Assembly: GCA_965261065.1 (NCBI GenBank)
Contig: OZ253444.1
Span: 2,480,001 to 2,544,000, forward strand
DNA: 64,000 bases
Source: JAKZVK01 sp965261065
GTDB lineage: Bacteria > Acidobacteriota > Terriglobia > Bryobacterales > UBA6623
Reading direction: 5' to 3'
Shown here in pieces: positions 26,453 to 37,764 of this stretch; position 1 is the stretch's first letter; each line of letters starts with the position of its first letter. The notes beneath the pieces are model-generated. The model was not told the DNA's origin and made no database searches. It saw nothing but the letters and a program-made list of their open reading frames with translations. The position numbers were made by a program, and so were the translations under genes.

Positions 26453-28024
26453 TTGCAGTTGGCGGCGGAAGCGGGAGAGTACGGCCTACGTCATCGCGTC
26501 GGCTTGATCACGGGCGTTTCATTGTTCGTGATCATCCTGTTGTCGCCGCGTCCCGAGGCCCTCACGCCGGAGGGTCAACGCATGGCCGCCGTCGGGGCCC
26601 TGATGGCGACGTGGTGGATTACCGAGGCAGTCCACATCGCGGTCACCGCGTTGCTGCCGGTCGCGCTCGTACCCCTGTTGGGCATCATGCCCAGCAGTCA
26701 GGTCGCCCCGCACTACGCGAACCACATTATCTTTCTGTTCATCGGCGGCTTCATCATCGCGCTGGCGATGGAGAAGTGGGACCTGCACCGCCGTATAGCC
26801 CTCCATACCATCGCGCGCGTCGGGACGGAGCCGGCGCGGCTGATGCTGGGATTCATGATCGCTACGGCCTTCCTCTCGATGTGGATTTCGAACACCGCGA
26901 CGACCATGATGATGCTCCCGATCGCGATGGCGGTGGTGACGCAGTTGTCGGAGTTCGCCGAGATCGACGGCGAGAGGTCGGACGAGACTCCGGCGCGGGT
27001 CAAGACGACGTTCGGGTTGATGCTGCTGCTTGGCATCGCCTACTCAGCGAGCGTGGGCGGCCTCGGGACGATCATCGGATCGCCGACAACGGTTGCGTTC
27101 CTCGGGTTCGCGCAAACTCGCTTTCCCGACCAGCCGCCGATCGGCTTCATGGACTGGAGCCTGGTGTGCATTCCGCTCGTCGTGCTCTTCGTGCCGATCA
27201 TGTGGGCCTACCTCTGCCGCTTCGGCGCCGATTTACCGCTGAGCCGAATCAGGTTTAGCGGCAGCCAGACGATCATCGAAAACGAACTGCGCAAACTAGG
27301 GCCGATGAAGCGCCCCGAAAAGATGGTGCTGGCCGTGTCGGCGACCACGGCGGTGTTGTGGATCTTCCGGCGGCCGTTGGAGTTGGGTGGAGTGACCCTT
27401 CCCGGGTGGTCGAGCGCCTTCGCGAGCCCTTCAGACATCCATGACGCCACGGTGGCGATGACTATGGGCGTCGTGCTGTGCCTGCTGCCGACGGCGCGCT
27501 CCGGTGGAATCGAGTGGCGTGGCCGCCGGGAGCGCTTCGTGATGGACTGGCAGACGATCCAGAACGGCATACCGTGGAGCATCGTTATGCTACTGGGCGG
27601 CGGGTTCGCGCTGGCGGCGGGCATTCAGGAAACGGAACTGGCCCGTTGGCTCGGCTCGCAAATGTCGATGCTGCAGGGCACGCCCGTGTGGGTCTTGATT
27701 CCGATGACTTGCTTGCTCGCGGTCCTGCTGACCGAGACGACCTCGAACATCGCCACCGTCCTGATGATTTCGCCCGTGATCACCGAGACCGCGGTCGAGC
27801 TTGGCGTTCATCCTTACCTGCTGCTGATCCCGGCGGCGATCATGGCGTCGTTCGCTTTCATGCTGCCGGTGGCGACCCCGCCGAACGCGATCGTCTTCGG
27901 CAGCGGGTGGGTGACCATACCGCAGATGTTCCGGGCGGGCGTAGCTCTGGATGCAATCGCGCTCGTGTTGGTTCCGGTGCTGGTGTACCTGTTGGGCTCG
28001 TTCGTGTTTCCGTTTCAGCTCTAG
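26453..28024 (+). CDS. DASS (SLC13)-family anion/dicarboxylate transporter
   Basis: A 523-residue inner-membrane transporter. Both family signature motifs are present: SNTATTMMMLPIA in the first half and ETTSNIATVLMISPV in the second, which form the substrate and sodium sites in dicarboxylate symporters. The GATPPNA-like re-entrant loop reads VATPPNAIVFGSG near the end. About 12 hydrophobic segments fit the fold. The likely role is sodium-coupled import of C4-dicarboxylates or, less likely, sulfate or phosphate. The start codon is not well marked by a ribosome site. It has its own promoter region of about 130 bp. Confidence 0.85.
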   Translation: MQLAAEAGEYGLRHRVGLITGVSLFVIILLSPRPEALTPEGQRMAAVGALMATWWITEAVHIAVTALLPVALVPLLGIMPSSQVAPHYANHIIFLFIGGFIIALAMEKWDLHRRIALHTIARVGTEPARLMLGFMIATAFLSMWISNTATTMMMLPIAMAVVTQLSEFAEIDGERSDETPARVKTTFGLMLLLGIAYSASVGGLGTIIGSPTTVAFLGFAQTRFPDQPPIGFMDWSLVCIPLVVLFVPIMWAYLCRFGADLPLSRIRFSGSQTIIENELRKLGPMKRPEKMVLAVSATTAVLWIFRRPLELGGVTLPGWSSAFASPSDIHDATVAMTMGVVLCLLPTARSGGIEWRGRRERFVMDWQTIQNGIPWSIVMLLGGGFALAAGIQETELARWLGSQMSMLQGTPVWVLIPMTCLLAVLLTETTSNIATVLMISPVITETAVELGVHPYLLLIPAAIMASFAFMLPVATPPNAIVFGSGWVTIPQMFRAGVALDAIALVLVPVLVYLLGSFVFPFQL

Positions 28025-28129
28025 GGGGCCCGGCGGCGGGGCGGCGGCTGCTCACAGCTCTTCGGCGTTCGGCGCGCGCCGGCCGCTGGTGCTGGGTCGG
28101 CCGATGCTAGACTGGCGCTTCGGACGCTA

Positions 28130-29887
28130 ATGCCACGGCAGCATCACCCGCCCAGAACCGATCGGACACGACGCAAGCTCCCTCGAAAGAAGAATCCTTC
28201 CCAGCGTGAGCCCTCCGGCCCCGCTCGCTCGCAGACCTCTCTTGGACTGCTATCTTCCCGATCAGCCAAGTTCGCCGCCGTCCTCCGCCTGTTGGGGCCC
28301 GAGACTGCGCGTGGCCGCTGGATGATGGCGGCGATCCTCTTGGTCGCCTTTTTGCTGCGTGTTACACGGCTGATGGAGATGTTCCCGGTCCTTGTGGATG
28401 AGAGCATCTACATGCATTGGGCGGAGATCATCGAGCATCAAGGGCAATGGTTCATCTCGCTCTTGGACGGCAAGCAGCCGTTGCAGTACTGGGTGCTGGC
28501 GGTGGTCCGCATGATCTTTGGCGGGGACCCGCTGCTCGAAGGGCGGCTCGTTTCGGTCGGGGCCGGCTTGCTCAGCACGGTTGGTGTGTTCGCCATCGGC
28601 AAGCGACTGGGGGGCAACACCGCGGGGCTCATCAGCGCCTCGCTGTACGCGGTGTTTCCCTTTGCGCTGCTGTACGACCGGCTGGCTTACACCGAAGCCT
28701 TCGTGAACCTCAACGGCATTGCCATCACCCTTACAGCCCTGCTGGCGTTCGGCGAGCCGAAGAAGAGCTGGACGCCTGAAATCGCCGCCGGGCTCGCCCT
28801 CGTGCTGGCTCTGTTCACCAAACAGACCACGCTACTTTTCATCTACTTGCCTCTAATCGCGGGCCTGTGGCTCGGACGTGGACAAGGCAGAAGCCTACTC
28901 GCTCGCTGGGGGCTCATGTATGGAATCGCGGGCGTCTTCGTTTTCGTTAACTGGGCCGCGATGCCCGAGGCCCCCACCCTCGAGACCCATGACATCCTGC
29001 TGCATCACAAACAGTTCTACGTTCCACTCGATGAACTCATGCGAAATCCCTTCAGGGCGGCGTCGAAGAACGCGCGTCTGCTGATCGGCTACATCGGGTC
29101 CTACGTGACGTGGCCCGTCGCGCTGGCGGGGTTGACATCCCTGCTCTATCTCTCGTGGAGGAGGTCCTTCGCTCCGTGGGTGTTGATTTCAATCTCCGTG
29201 CCACCGCTGGTGATACAGTGCGTCATCCTGTCGCTGATGTACCCGACCCGCTGGGCCTTTCCGCATTTCTGGCCGTGGCTGGTAGTGATCGGCCTAGCAG
29301 CCTCGGATGTTCGAGAGCGTTACCTTCGACGGCTAGACTCGGTCGCCATTCGGCGCGGCGTGGCTGCGGCAGCCGCGCTGTGCGTGGCCGGCCCGATGCT
29401 CTATCAGGCCCAAGGCATGATCCGCTCGCCACGCGAGTTCCTACACACAAGCGATGCGACCGGTTTCCTTGGGTTCCACGCGCATGTGGGATTTGGAAAC
29501 CGTGAGGCGATCGAGTACTTGATCGCGCAGGCCCGGGAACGGCCGCTGGTCCTGCTGACCGACGCGATCTGGGGTCCGCCGGCCGACGCCATGTTCCCCT
29601 ACCTCAACATGCGTCACGGCATCCGAGTCTACGAGGCTTGGTGGATGCAGCTCGCGCCCAACCACCCCATCCTTCCGCCGGGCCCGGCCGACATCATGAG
29701 GTCACACTACGAACGAGTCCATGCAGGCGTGATCGACTTTTCGAAAGTCTCGCGCGTGTTCTACGTCACCGACACGTTCCACAAGACCAAGGCCGAGGTC
29801 CAGTTCCGGCAGCCGGGCGCGAAGCTCGTCGCCTCGTTCCCCAAACCCGACGACCGGCACTTCATTGACGTCTATCAACTGAAATAA
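28130..29887 (+). CDS. GT39/ArnT-like glycosyltransferase
   Basis: This 585-residue protein has a basic, Pro/Arg-rich cytoplasmic leader of about 60 residues, then many membrane segments and the PMT/ArnT first-loop motif VLVDESIYMHWAE with the catalytic Asp-Glu pair, followed by DGKQPLQYWVLA. Such enzymes take a sugar from a polyprenyl phosphate and attach it to protein or lipid A at the periplasmic side. The C-terminal periplasmic domain includes LLTDAIWGPPADAMFPYLN, shared with the next gene, so the two are recent paralogues. Intact. Confidence 0.82.
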   Translation: MPRQHHPPRTDRTRRKLPRKKNPSQREPSGPARSQTSLGLLSSRSAKFAAVLRLLGPETARGRWMMAAILLVAFLLRVTRLMEMFPVLVDESIYMHWAEIIEHQGQWFISLLDGKQPLQYWVLAVVRMIFGGDPLLEGRLVSVGAGLLSTVGVFAIGKRLGGNTAGLISASLYAVFPFALLYDRLAYTEAFVNLNGIAITLTALLAFGEPKKSWTPEIAAGLALVLALFTKQTTLLFIYLPLIAGLWLGRGQGRSLLARWGLMYGIAGVFVFVNWAAMPEAPTLETHDILLHHKQFYVPLDELMRNPFRAASKNARLLIGYIGSYVTWPVALAGLTSLLYLSWRRSFAPWVLISISVPPLVIQCVILSLMYPTRWAFPHFWPWLVVIGLAASDVRERYLRRLDSVAIRRGVAAAAALCVAGPMLYQAQGMIRSPREFLHTSDATGFLGFHAHVGFGNREAIEYLIAQARERPLVLLTDAIWGPPADAMFPYLNMRHGIRVYEAWWMQLAPNHPILPPGPADIMRSHYERVHAGVIDFSKVSRVFYVTDTFHKTKAEVQFRQPGAKLVASFPKPDDRHFIDVYQLK

Positions 29888-29960
29888 CGCTAGTGATTGC
29901 AGGTTTTGCAGTCCTCATGAGTCCGGGAGGGCGGTTGATACACTAGCGGGTCGGTGGTCC

Positions 29961-31655
29961 ATGGCTCGCCAACCTCGACAAGCGCCTGAGCGGCGAAAGG
30001 CAAAAGCCAAGGCGAAGCAAGGTACGCCAAGGCGAGCGCCCCGGGTGAGGGAAGCCGGCCTGACAGCTTTCTTCACCGGGCAGCGGCTGGTGCTACTCGC
30101 CGTTCTATTGTTGGCCGCGGCCCTACGCGCCGCCTACCTCATCGACGATTTCCCGATCATCACCGACGAGGCGATCTATCTTCGCTGGGGTGAGATCATC
30201 CAAAACCAGGGACAGTGGTTCGTCTCTCTTCTCGACGGAAAGCAGCCCCTTAGCTACTGGATCATCGCACTGACGCGTTTCGTCTCGGATGGTGATCCTC
30301 TCTTCGCCGGGCGCATGATCTCGGTCTTCGCCGGTGTCCTCACGACGCTAACAATCTACGCGATCGGCCGAGATCTCTCGGGAGCGCGGGCCGGGCTCGC
30401 CGGCGCTTTCCTCTATGCCGTTCTGCCCTGGGCGATGGTCTACGACCGTTTGGCCTACGGTGAGGCGTTGGTGAACCTTTTCGGCGCGCTCATTGTCTAC
30501 ACCTCGGTCCGCGGTTTCCAATCGCAAACGGCCAACACCCGTTGGATGATGGTGGCCGGCTTGGCGCTCGGGCTTGGGTTCTTTACGAAGACGACCGCTC
30601 TGCTGTTCGCGTTTATTCTCGCGCTTTGTGGGGTGTGACTGGCCCGGCGGCCGGTCGGGCGGCTTGCAAGAAGCTTGGCGATCATCTACGGCGTGGCCGT
30701 TGTCTTCCCGCTTGTCTCCGCTGTCTCGCAATCACCCGCGCCAACGTTTGAGAGCGGCAACATGATCCTGCACCAGACGAGCTTCTTCGTCACGCCCGCC
30801 GAACTATGGCAGAACCCCATGGTAAGGGCGCGGCAGAATGCCGCCAAGATGTTCGAGTACGCGGGCCCCTACCTGACCTGGCCCACTACCCTGGCCGGTT
30901 TCGCCGCGCTGCTCTACCTGAGTTGGAAGCGCGACGCGGCGGCTTGCGTAATTGCCTCGATTGCGCTGGTACCGCTCGGCTTTCAGATATTCGTTCTCAA
31001 GATGTTCCCCAGCCGATATCCTTACCCCCACATCTGGCCTTGGCTGCTGCTGACGGCCATGGGGTTGGCACGCCTGTGGGACGAGTTGCAGAAGCGGAAT
31101 CTTCCGCCTCGCGTCCCCGTCGCTGTCCTCGCCGCTGCCGGTTTCGTGATCGCGGGACCGATGGCGCTGCAATCACTCCAGGTCTTGAAGGACCCGGCCG
31201 CATATCTGCCTGAAGGGGACTCGGGGATGTTCTTCGGCTCCTATCCCCACGTCGGCCATCACGTCGGGGAGGCGGTGGATACCCTGCGCGGCGAGGCGCG
31301 ATCGAACGGTCCCCTCGTGCTGCTCACCGATGCCATCTGGGGCGTGCCCGCCGACGCCATGTTCGCCTATCTGAACGGCAAAGTCGGCATCCGTGTCTAC
31401 GAAGCCTGGTGGACGCAACTCTCGGCCACGCACCCGATCTTGCCGCCGGGGCAAGTCGAGCTAATGAAGCCCCACCACGAGCGGGTCAAAGGGGGCGTAC
31501 TCGACACTACCCGCCTGACGAGGGTCTTCTACGTGACCGACTCAGAGTATGCAAGCGAGCCCACTGTCAAGCGCCGCCAACCGAAGGCGCGGTTAGTGTG
31601 GTCGTTTCCCAACCCGGAAGGCAGAAGTTCGCTCGATGTCTACCGGTTGAAGTAA
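29961..31655 (+). pseudogene. Second GT39/ArnT-like glycosyltransferase with in-frame TGA
   Basis: A paralogue of the preceding gene, with ITDEAIYLRWGE as the active-site loop and DGKQPLSYWIIA. The frame is interrupted by TGA at 30636-30638 (ILALCGV, stop, LARRPVGRLARS) and then continues in the same frame to 31655. Aligned with the intact paralogue (AGLWLGRGQG), the stop takes the place of the Trp codon TGG, so one G-to-A change explains it. If translation stops there, only the first 225 residues with about six membrane segments are made. The reading frame downstream is otherwise undamaged, so the change is recent, an error, or read through. Confidence 0.8.
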
Positions 31656-31745
31656 CGCCAAGCGGAAGCGGGCAAACGCGTCTACCGTGCCCGTCGAACA
31701 TCGCTGCTCGATTCTTCGGACGCAAGGCGAGTGAACAGCACAAAC

Positions 31746-31772
31746 GAGCCAACCCGATGATCTGGCTCGTGG
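31746..31772. terminator. Possible bidirectional terminator hairpin
   Basis: ACGAGCCA and TGGCTCGT form an 8-bp stem with an 11-base loop between the convergent ends of the GT39 pseudogene and cimA. No strong T-run follows on either strand. Confidence 0.4.
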
Positions 31773-31805
31773 GGAATCGTGAGCCGGCGGGACAAGAGGC
31801 TTACG

Positions 31806-33416
31806 CTACACCCCCCAGGAGGAATCCACCACAGTCTTGTCGAGCTCGCTGTCGTGTTCGGCCAATCGCAGCAACTCGAGCCGAATCGAATCGACCAGCG
31901 CATTCCAACTGGCTTCGAGCACATCGTCCGACACGCCGACGGTCGTCCAGTTGCTCTGGTGATCGCTCCACTCGACCAACACGCGTACCTTGGCCGCGGT
32001 GCCGCGATTGGGTTCGAGCACACGCACCTTGTAGTCCACCAGCCGGATATCTGCCACCGGCGGATAGGTGTGCGACAGGCACTTACGCAAGCACTGCGCC
32101 ATGGCGTCGAAGGGCCCCGATGCTTCGACCTCGGCCGAATGCATGCCGTCGCGGGCCCGCACCTTCATGTCAACCTTGCACTGCGTGCGCTTGCCGGCCT
32201 TCTTCTCGTTGACCAGCTTCATGTGCTCCAGCTCGAAGAAGAAGTGGTCCGGCTGCAGCACTTCGCGCACCAACAACTCGAAAGTGCCCTCGGCGGACTC
32301 GAGTTCGTAGCCCTCGAACTCAAGCTGCTTGATGCGGTCGAGCAACTGCCGGCGCGTGGAATCGTCGAGCTGCTTGTCGAGCCCCTTCTCTGCCAGCTTA
32401 TAGGTAATGTTGCTGCGGCCCGAGAGGTCGCTGATCAGGACGCGCCGACGGTTGCCGACGCTCTCGGGATCAATGTGTTCGTACGTCGAAGCTTCTTTGA
32501 GCACGGCACTGACGTGGATGCCGCCCTTGTGCGCGAACGCGCTGCGGCCGACGAACGGACGGTCGTTGGGCAACGACAGGTTCGCCGTCTCGCTGACGAA
32601 ATTCGCCACGCTGGTCAGGTGATCCAGCTTGTCCTGCCCGACGGTCGTGTGGCCGAGTTTCAACTCGAGAATTGGAATGATCGAGCACAGATTGGCGTTG
32701 CCGCAACGCTCGCCGTACCCGTTGATCGTTCCCTGCACATGGGTCGCGCCCAACTCGACGGCCGCGATCGCGTTGGCCGCGCCCAAATCCGAATCGTTGT
32801 GCGTGTGGATGCCGATCACGCCATCGAAGCGCTTGCGCACTTCCGAAAAAGCGGCCGCGAGCTTCTGCGGCACGTTTCCTCCATTCGTGTCGCACAGCAC
32901 CAACACATCGGCGCCGGCCTTGTGGGCGGCTTCGAGCGTCCGCAGGGCGAAGTCAGGGTTCGCATCGTATCCGTCAAAGAAGTGCTCGGCGTCGTAGACG
33001 ACCTCGCGGCCCTGTTGCTTGATGTAGGCGACCGTCTCGGAGATCATCGCCAGATTCTGCTCTTCCGTTACACCCAGGGCGCGCTCGGTGTGTAGCTCCC
33101 AGCTCTTGCCGAAGATCGTGACGACCGGGGTCTCGGCGGCCACCAGGGCCTGTACGTTGGGGTCGCTCTCGGGGGTGTTGCGCGCGTAGCGTGTCGAGCC
33201 GAAAGCGGCGAGCCGCGAGTGCTTCAGATCGAGGCTCTTGGCACGATCGAAGAAATCCTTATCGCGAGGATTCGACCCTGGCCAGCCGCCTTCGATGTAG
33301 TCAATACCCAACTCGTCGAGCTTCCGGACGATCATCAGCTTGTCGTCAACCGAAAAGGAGATGTTCTCGCCCTGCGTGCCGTCACGCAGCGTTGTGTCGT
33401 AGGTGAAGACTCTCAT
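31806..33416 (-). CDS. cimA: (R)-citramalate synthase
   Basis: The 536-residue protein belongs to the HMGL/DRE-TIM-barrel family. The catalytic N-terminal motif is TYDTTLRDGTQGE, with the metal-binding Asp, and the His pair is in GIHTHNDSDLGAANA. A C-terminal regulatory domain follows (about residues 400-536), as in citramalate synthases of the long type. It condenses pyruvate and acetyl-CoA to citramalate, the first step of threonine-independent isoleucine synthesis; end-product inhibition by isoleucine is usual. It lies last in the ilvB-ilvH-ilvC-cimA unit, 105 bp after ilvC, which supports citramalate synthase over 2-isopropylmalate synthase or a homocitrate enzyme. Confidence 0.9.
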   Translation of the reverse strand: MRVFTYDTTLRDGTQGENISFSVDDKLMIVRKLDELGIDYIEGGWPGSNPRDKDFFDRAKSLDLKHSRLAAFGSTRYARNTPESDPNVQALVAAETPVVTIFGKSWELHTERALGVTEEQNLAMISETVAYIKQQGREVVYDAEHFFDGYDANPDFALRTLEAAHKAGADVLVLCDTNGGNVPQKLAAAFSEVRKRFDGVIGIHTHNDSDLGAANAIAAVELGATHVQGTINGYGERCGNANLCSIIPILELKLGHTTVGQDKLDHLTSVANFVSETANLSLPNDRPFVGRSAFAHKGGIHVSAVLKEASTYEHIDPESVGNRRRVLISDLSGRSNITYKLAEKGLDKQLDDSTRRQLLDRIKQLEFEGYELESAEGTFELLVREVLQPDHFFFELEHMKLVNEKKAGKRTQCKVDMKVRARDGMHSAEVEASGPFDAMAQCLRKCLSHTYPPVADIRLVDYKVRVLEPNRGTAAKVRVLVEWSDHQSNWTTVGVSDDVLEASWNALVDSIRLELLRLAEHDSELDKTVVDSSWGV

Positions 33417-33521
33417 TGGCGCTCTCCGAGCGGTGTTGATGCCCTCGTAGGGGCCGGCCCCTGTGCCGGCCCGGCGGTTCGTGTCTCGCGGACCTCGCGG
33501 GAAGAGGCAGCGCTTCGTTCT

Positions 33522-34538
<1,017 letters not shown>

Positions 34539-34628
34539 TCGGGTTCCTCGATTCTTCTTTCTTGAACGTAAACGGGAACCGACTGCGATCACAGACGGTT
34601 CCGGGAGCGGGATTTAGGTTTCTACGGG

Positions 34629-35162
34629 CTACTTGACCTTTTCGGTGATGCGTGATGCCTCTGCGAACGCCTTGCGCTCGCGGTTTTTCGGCGAGCGGGC
34701 GATGGCCATCGCGCCGCTGCGCACCATCTCAACGTCGCCGTAGTTGTGCAGTAGCTCGATCAGCGCGTCCAGCTTCTCGCCGGCGCCGGTGACCTCGAGC
34801 GTGTAGGAGGTCGGCGCGGCATCGACCACCTTGGCTCGGAAGATGTCGGCTTCCTTCAACAGCGCCGGCCGCATGTCGGGCGAGACTTTTACCTTGATCA
34901 ACGCCAACTCGCGGCACACCGCTTGCGAGTCGGTGAGGTCCACGGCCTCGACCACATTGACCAGCCGCCTGATCTGTTTGATCAGCAGCTCCTGCATGGC
35001 CGGATCGGCGTTCACGACGATCGTCATGTTGGAAAGCGTCGGGTCCAGCGTTTTAGCGACGGTCAAGCTCTCGATGTTGTAGCCGCGCGACGTGAGCACG
35101 CCGGCAACGCGCATCAGCGCGCCCGGCTTGTTGTCCACGAGTAGTGAGATCAGTTGTTGCAT
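34629..35162 (-). CDS. ilvH: Acetolactate synthase small regulatory subunit
   Basis: The 177-residue protein starts with an ACT domain (ISLLVDNKPGALMRVAGVLTSRGYNIESL), the valine-binding regulatory fold, and has the second conserved domain in the C-terminal half (TGAGEKLDALIELL). It pairs with the IlvB catalytic subunit and confers feedback inhibition. Only three bases separate the ilvB stop from this ATG, so translation is likely coupled. The gene is called ilvH or ilvN in different genomes. Confidence 0.93.
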   Translation of the reverse strand: MQQLISLLVDNKPGALMRVAGVLTSRGYNIESLTVAKTLDPTLSNMTIVVNADPAMQELLIKQIRRLVNVVEAVDLTDSQAVCRELALIKVKVSPDMRPALLKEADIFRAKVVDAAPTSYTLEVTGAGEKLDALIELLHNYGDVEMVRSGAMAIARSPKNRERKAFAEASRITEKVK

Positions 35163-35165
35163 CGG

Positions 35166-36899
35166 TCAGTCCCCCACAGCCACGGGCTTGGGCGGTCCGA
35201 GAATCATTTCGTTGACGGCGCCGCCGGCCGGTACCATCGGGTAGACGTTCTCCTCGGGCGTGACCTTGACGTTCATCAGGAACGGCCCGGGCTCTGCGAG
35301 CGCCTCCTGCAGAACGCCCTCGAGGTCTTGCGGTTTCTCGACCGTGCGGCCCTTGATGCCGAAGGCCGCCGCGAGCAACTCGCAGTCGGGGAATCGATCC
35401 ATCTCGACCGCGCAATAGCGCCGCTCGAAGAACAGTTCCTGCCACTGGCGCACCATGCCGAGATAGCCGTTGTTCATGACGATGATCTTGATCGGCAACC
35501 CGTAGCTCGCAATGGTCGCCAGCTCGGGCAGGCTCATCATGAAGCCGCCGTCGCCCACCAGGGCGACGACTAGCTTGTCGGGGTTGGCGAACTGCGCTCC
35601 CATCGCCGCCGGCAGGCCGAAGCCCATCGCGCCCAAACCGCCGGAGTTCACCCACAGCCGCGGCTGGTTGAAGCGGATGCGCTGTGCCGCCCACATCTGA
35701 TGCTGGCCGACGTCGACGGACACGATGCTTTCGCCTTTCGTGATCTCGTCGATCTTCGCCATCAGATACTGCGGCTTGATCTCTTGGTCGTCGTACGCCG
35801 GCTCGAAGGGGTGCTCGCGCTTCCACTCGTCGATCCTTGACTGCCACTCGGCGCGCTTATCGCGGTTCATCGCCCCCAGGGAGTCCTTGGTTTCGGCCAG
35901 CCGTTGGTTCAGTCGCTGGAGCACGAGCTTGACGTCGCCCTCGACCCCGATGTCCGCGCGGCGGTTCTTGTTGATCTCGGCCGGGTCGATGTCAACGTGC
36001 AACACCCGCGCGTTGGGCGCGAAGGCGTCCAGCCGGCCCGTCACGCGGTCGTCAAAGCGCACGCCCAAGCCAACCAGGGTGTCCGTTTCCGTAATGCCCA
36101 TGTTGGCGGCGTAGCTGCCGTGCATGCCCAGCATGCTGATGAAGCGCGGATGGTTGCTCGGCAGCCCGCCCAAGCCCATCACCGTGTGCGCCGCCGGCGC
36201 TTCCAGCAGATCGACGAACTCCGCCAACTCCGCCGAAGCCGACGAGGCGATCACGCCTCCTCCGGCGTAGACGTAGGGCCGCTCGGCCTCCCAGAGGAAC
36301 TTGACGGCCTCTTCGATCTCCTCGTCGTCCGGCTCGGTCCGCACGTGGAAGCCCCGCAACGGTTTCATCTCGCCGGCGGGGTGGTAGTGCGCCTTGCCTT
36401 GCAGGACGTTCTTCGTCACGTCCACCAGTACCGGGCCCGGCCGGCCCGTGATCGCAACGTGGAACGCTTCGTGAATCACCTGCGGCAACTCATCGATGTC
36501 CTTGACCAGGTAATTGTGCTTGGTGGCCGCCCGCGTGATGCCGAACGTGTCCGCCTCCTGGAAGGCGTCGCGGCCGATCAAGTGTTCCGGGACCTGCCCG
36601 GTAATCGCCACGATCGGGATCGAATCCATCAGGGCGTCCACCAAGCCGGTGGTCAGGTTGGTCGCGCCCGGCCCCGACGTCGCCATGCAAACGCCCACCT
36701 TCCCGGTCGTGCGGGCATACCCTTGGGCGGCGAAGCTGGCGTTTTCCTCGTGGCGCACCAGTACGTGCCGCAGCGGATGGTCATAGAGAACGTCGTAGAT
36801 CGGCAGAGTCACCCCGCCGGGGTAGCCGAAAATGACTTCCGCGCCTTCTCGTTGAAGACTCTCTAGTAAGATTTGTGCTCCTGACATTAACGACGACAT
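35166..36899 (-). CDS. ilvB: Acetolactate synthase large catalytic subunit
   Basis: A 577-residue thiamine-diphosphate enzyme. Glu51 in RHEENASFAAQGYAR is the catalytic cofactor-activating residue; the ThDP motif GDGGFMMSLPELATIASYG ends in NN as expected; the FAD-associated central domain contains MLGMHGSYAANMGI. It makes 2-acetolactate or 2-aceto-2-hydroxybutyrate for valine, leucine and isoleucine. It is first in the operon, and an attenuator lies about 120 bp upstream of its start. ATG 36899 is used; a second ATG four codons later is possible. Confidence 0.95.
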   Translation of the reverse strand: MSSLMSGAQILLESLQREGAEVIFGYPGGVTLPIYDVLYDHPLRHVLVRHEENASFAAQGYARTTGKVGVCMATSGPGATNLTTGLVDALMDSIPIVAITGQVPEHLIGRDAFQEADTFGITRAATKHNYLVKDIDELPQVIHEAFHVAITGRPGPVLVDVTKNVLQGKAHYHPAGEMKPLRGFHVRTEPDDEEIEEAVKFLWEAERPYVYAGGGVIASSASAELAEFVDLLEAPAAHTVMGLGGLPSNHPRFISMLGMHGSYAANMGITETDTLVGLGVRFDDRVTGRLDAFAPNARVLHVDIDPAEINKNRRADIGVEGDVKLVLQRLNQRLAETKDSLGAMNRDKRAEWQSRIDEWKREHPFEPAYDDQEIKPQYLMAKIDEITKGESIVSVDVGQHQMWAAQRIRFNQPRLWVNSGGLGAMGFGLPAAMGAQFANPDKLVVALVGDGGFMMSLPELATIASYGLPIKIIVMNNGYLGMVRQWQELFFERRYCAVEMDRFPDCELLAAAFGIKGRTVEKPQDLEGVLQEALAEPGPFLMNVKVTPEENVYPMVPAGGAVNEMILGPPKPVAVGD

Positions 36900-37021
36900 A
36901 AACGCCTCGGTTTTCTTGGCTAGGGGTTTGTCCGCTGCTCCATCGATCCGTCAGATCCGTAAACGTTTCGCTTTGTCTGCTCAGGTCATCGTCTCGTTTC
37001 GGTGATGCCTGCGTGGGGCAC

Positions 37022-37246
37022 AAAAAAAAGGCCACCTCCCGGTTTCTCTCGCCCCGGTCGGTGGCTTCTGAAACCGTTATTCAGAAGCCCTCAGCCGGGG
37101 CTCGATACACCGACGATAATGATGGCGTTTTGAATGCGGAGAACGGCGAAGCGGGGTGAGGCGTTTTCAACGGCGGGAGGCGCCGATTCCGGTCGGGGTG
37201 AAGCACCCGTCGGGTGACGACACAGCGAACCGCGGCAGCGATGCAT
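37022..37246 (-). promoter_or_regulatory. Branched-chain amino-acid attenuator upstream of ilvB
   Basis: In minus-strand order: a leader frame ending at TGA (37091-37093) contains the codons for Ile-Ile-Ile-Val-Gly-Val (37123 to 37106) near its end, and an ATG in frame at 37246 would give 51 residues. Then comes hairpin 1, GGCTTCTGA paired with TCAGAAGCC (37089-37063), and the terminator, GCCACC paired with GGTGGC plus an inner CCGG pair (37065-37031), followed by eight T (37029-37022). The bases 37063-37065 belong to both hairpins, so they exclude each other. Ribosome stalling at the Ile/Val codons would decide between them. The leader start codon is uncertain. Confidence 0.65.
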
Positions 37247-37764
37247 CGGATGCCGCTCCAACATCGCCGGCCGGCGGCCGGAATCAGCTTTCGCACTTTC
37301 CTTCATCTTCGCTCTGGAGCCCTTGGCCGAACCGTCCAAGAGCTTCCTCGGTCGGCTCCAAGGCCTTTGCATCTAGTCTACCCGCAACTCCACAAGGGGG
37401 TCAAGGCGTCGCTACCGAAATCACCGCTTTGGCCGATCTGGTTACTGCCACCCGCACGACTCCGTAAGGACCCCGTGCCCGGGCGCCGCAATACGCCGCG
37501 CGGCCGCTCGTGTAGGGGCGGACCGCTGCGTACGCCCAACATCGCCAACCGGCACTCCCGCCGTTTGGCCGGCGCAGTCTGGGGCTCCTTTCAACGTCCA
37601 AAGCACACTCCTTCCCACCTTGTCAAGTTTCCTGTGTTTTTTTCTGAACCCAAATCCACCCCGCCGCGTCTATAGAGGTGCAAGTACAAATCATCGGCTT
37701 TCGGGATTGTGGCCACAGCTCGACCGATCAAAAACAGCGATCCATGATCGACAAGGAGACCACC

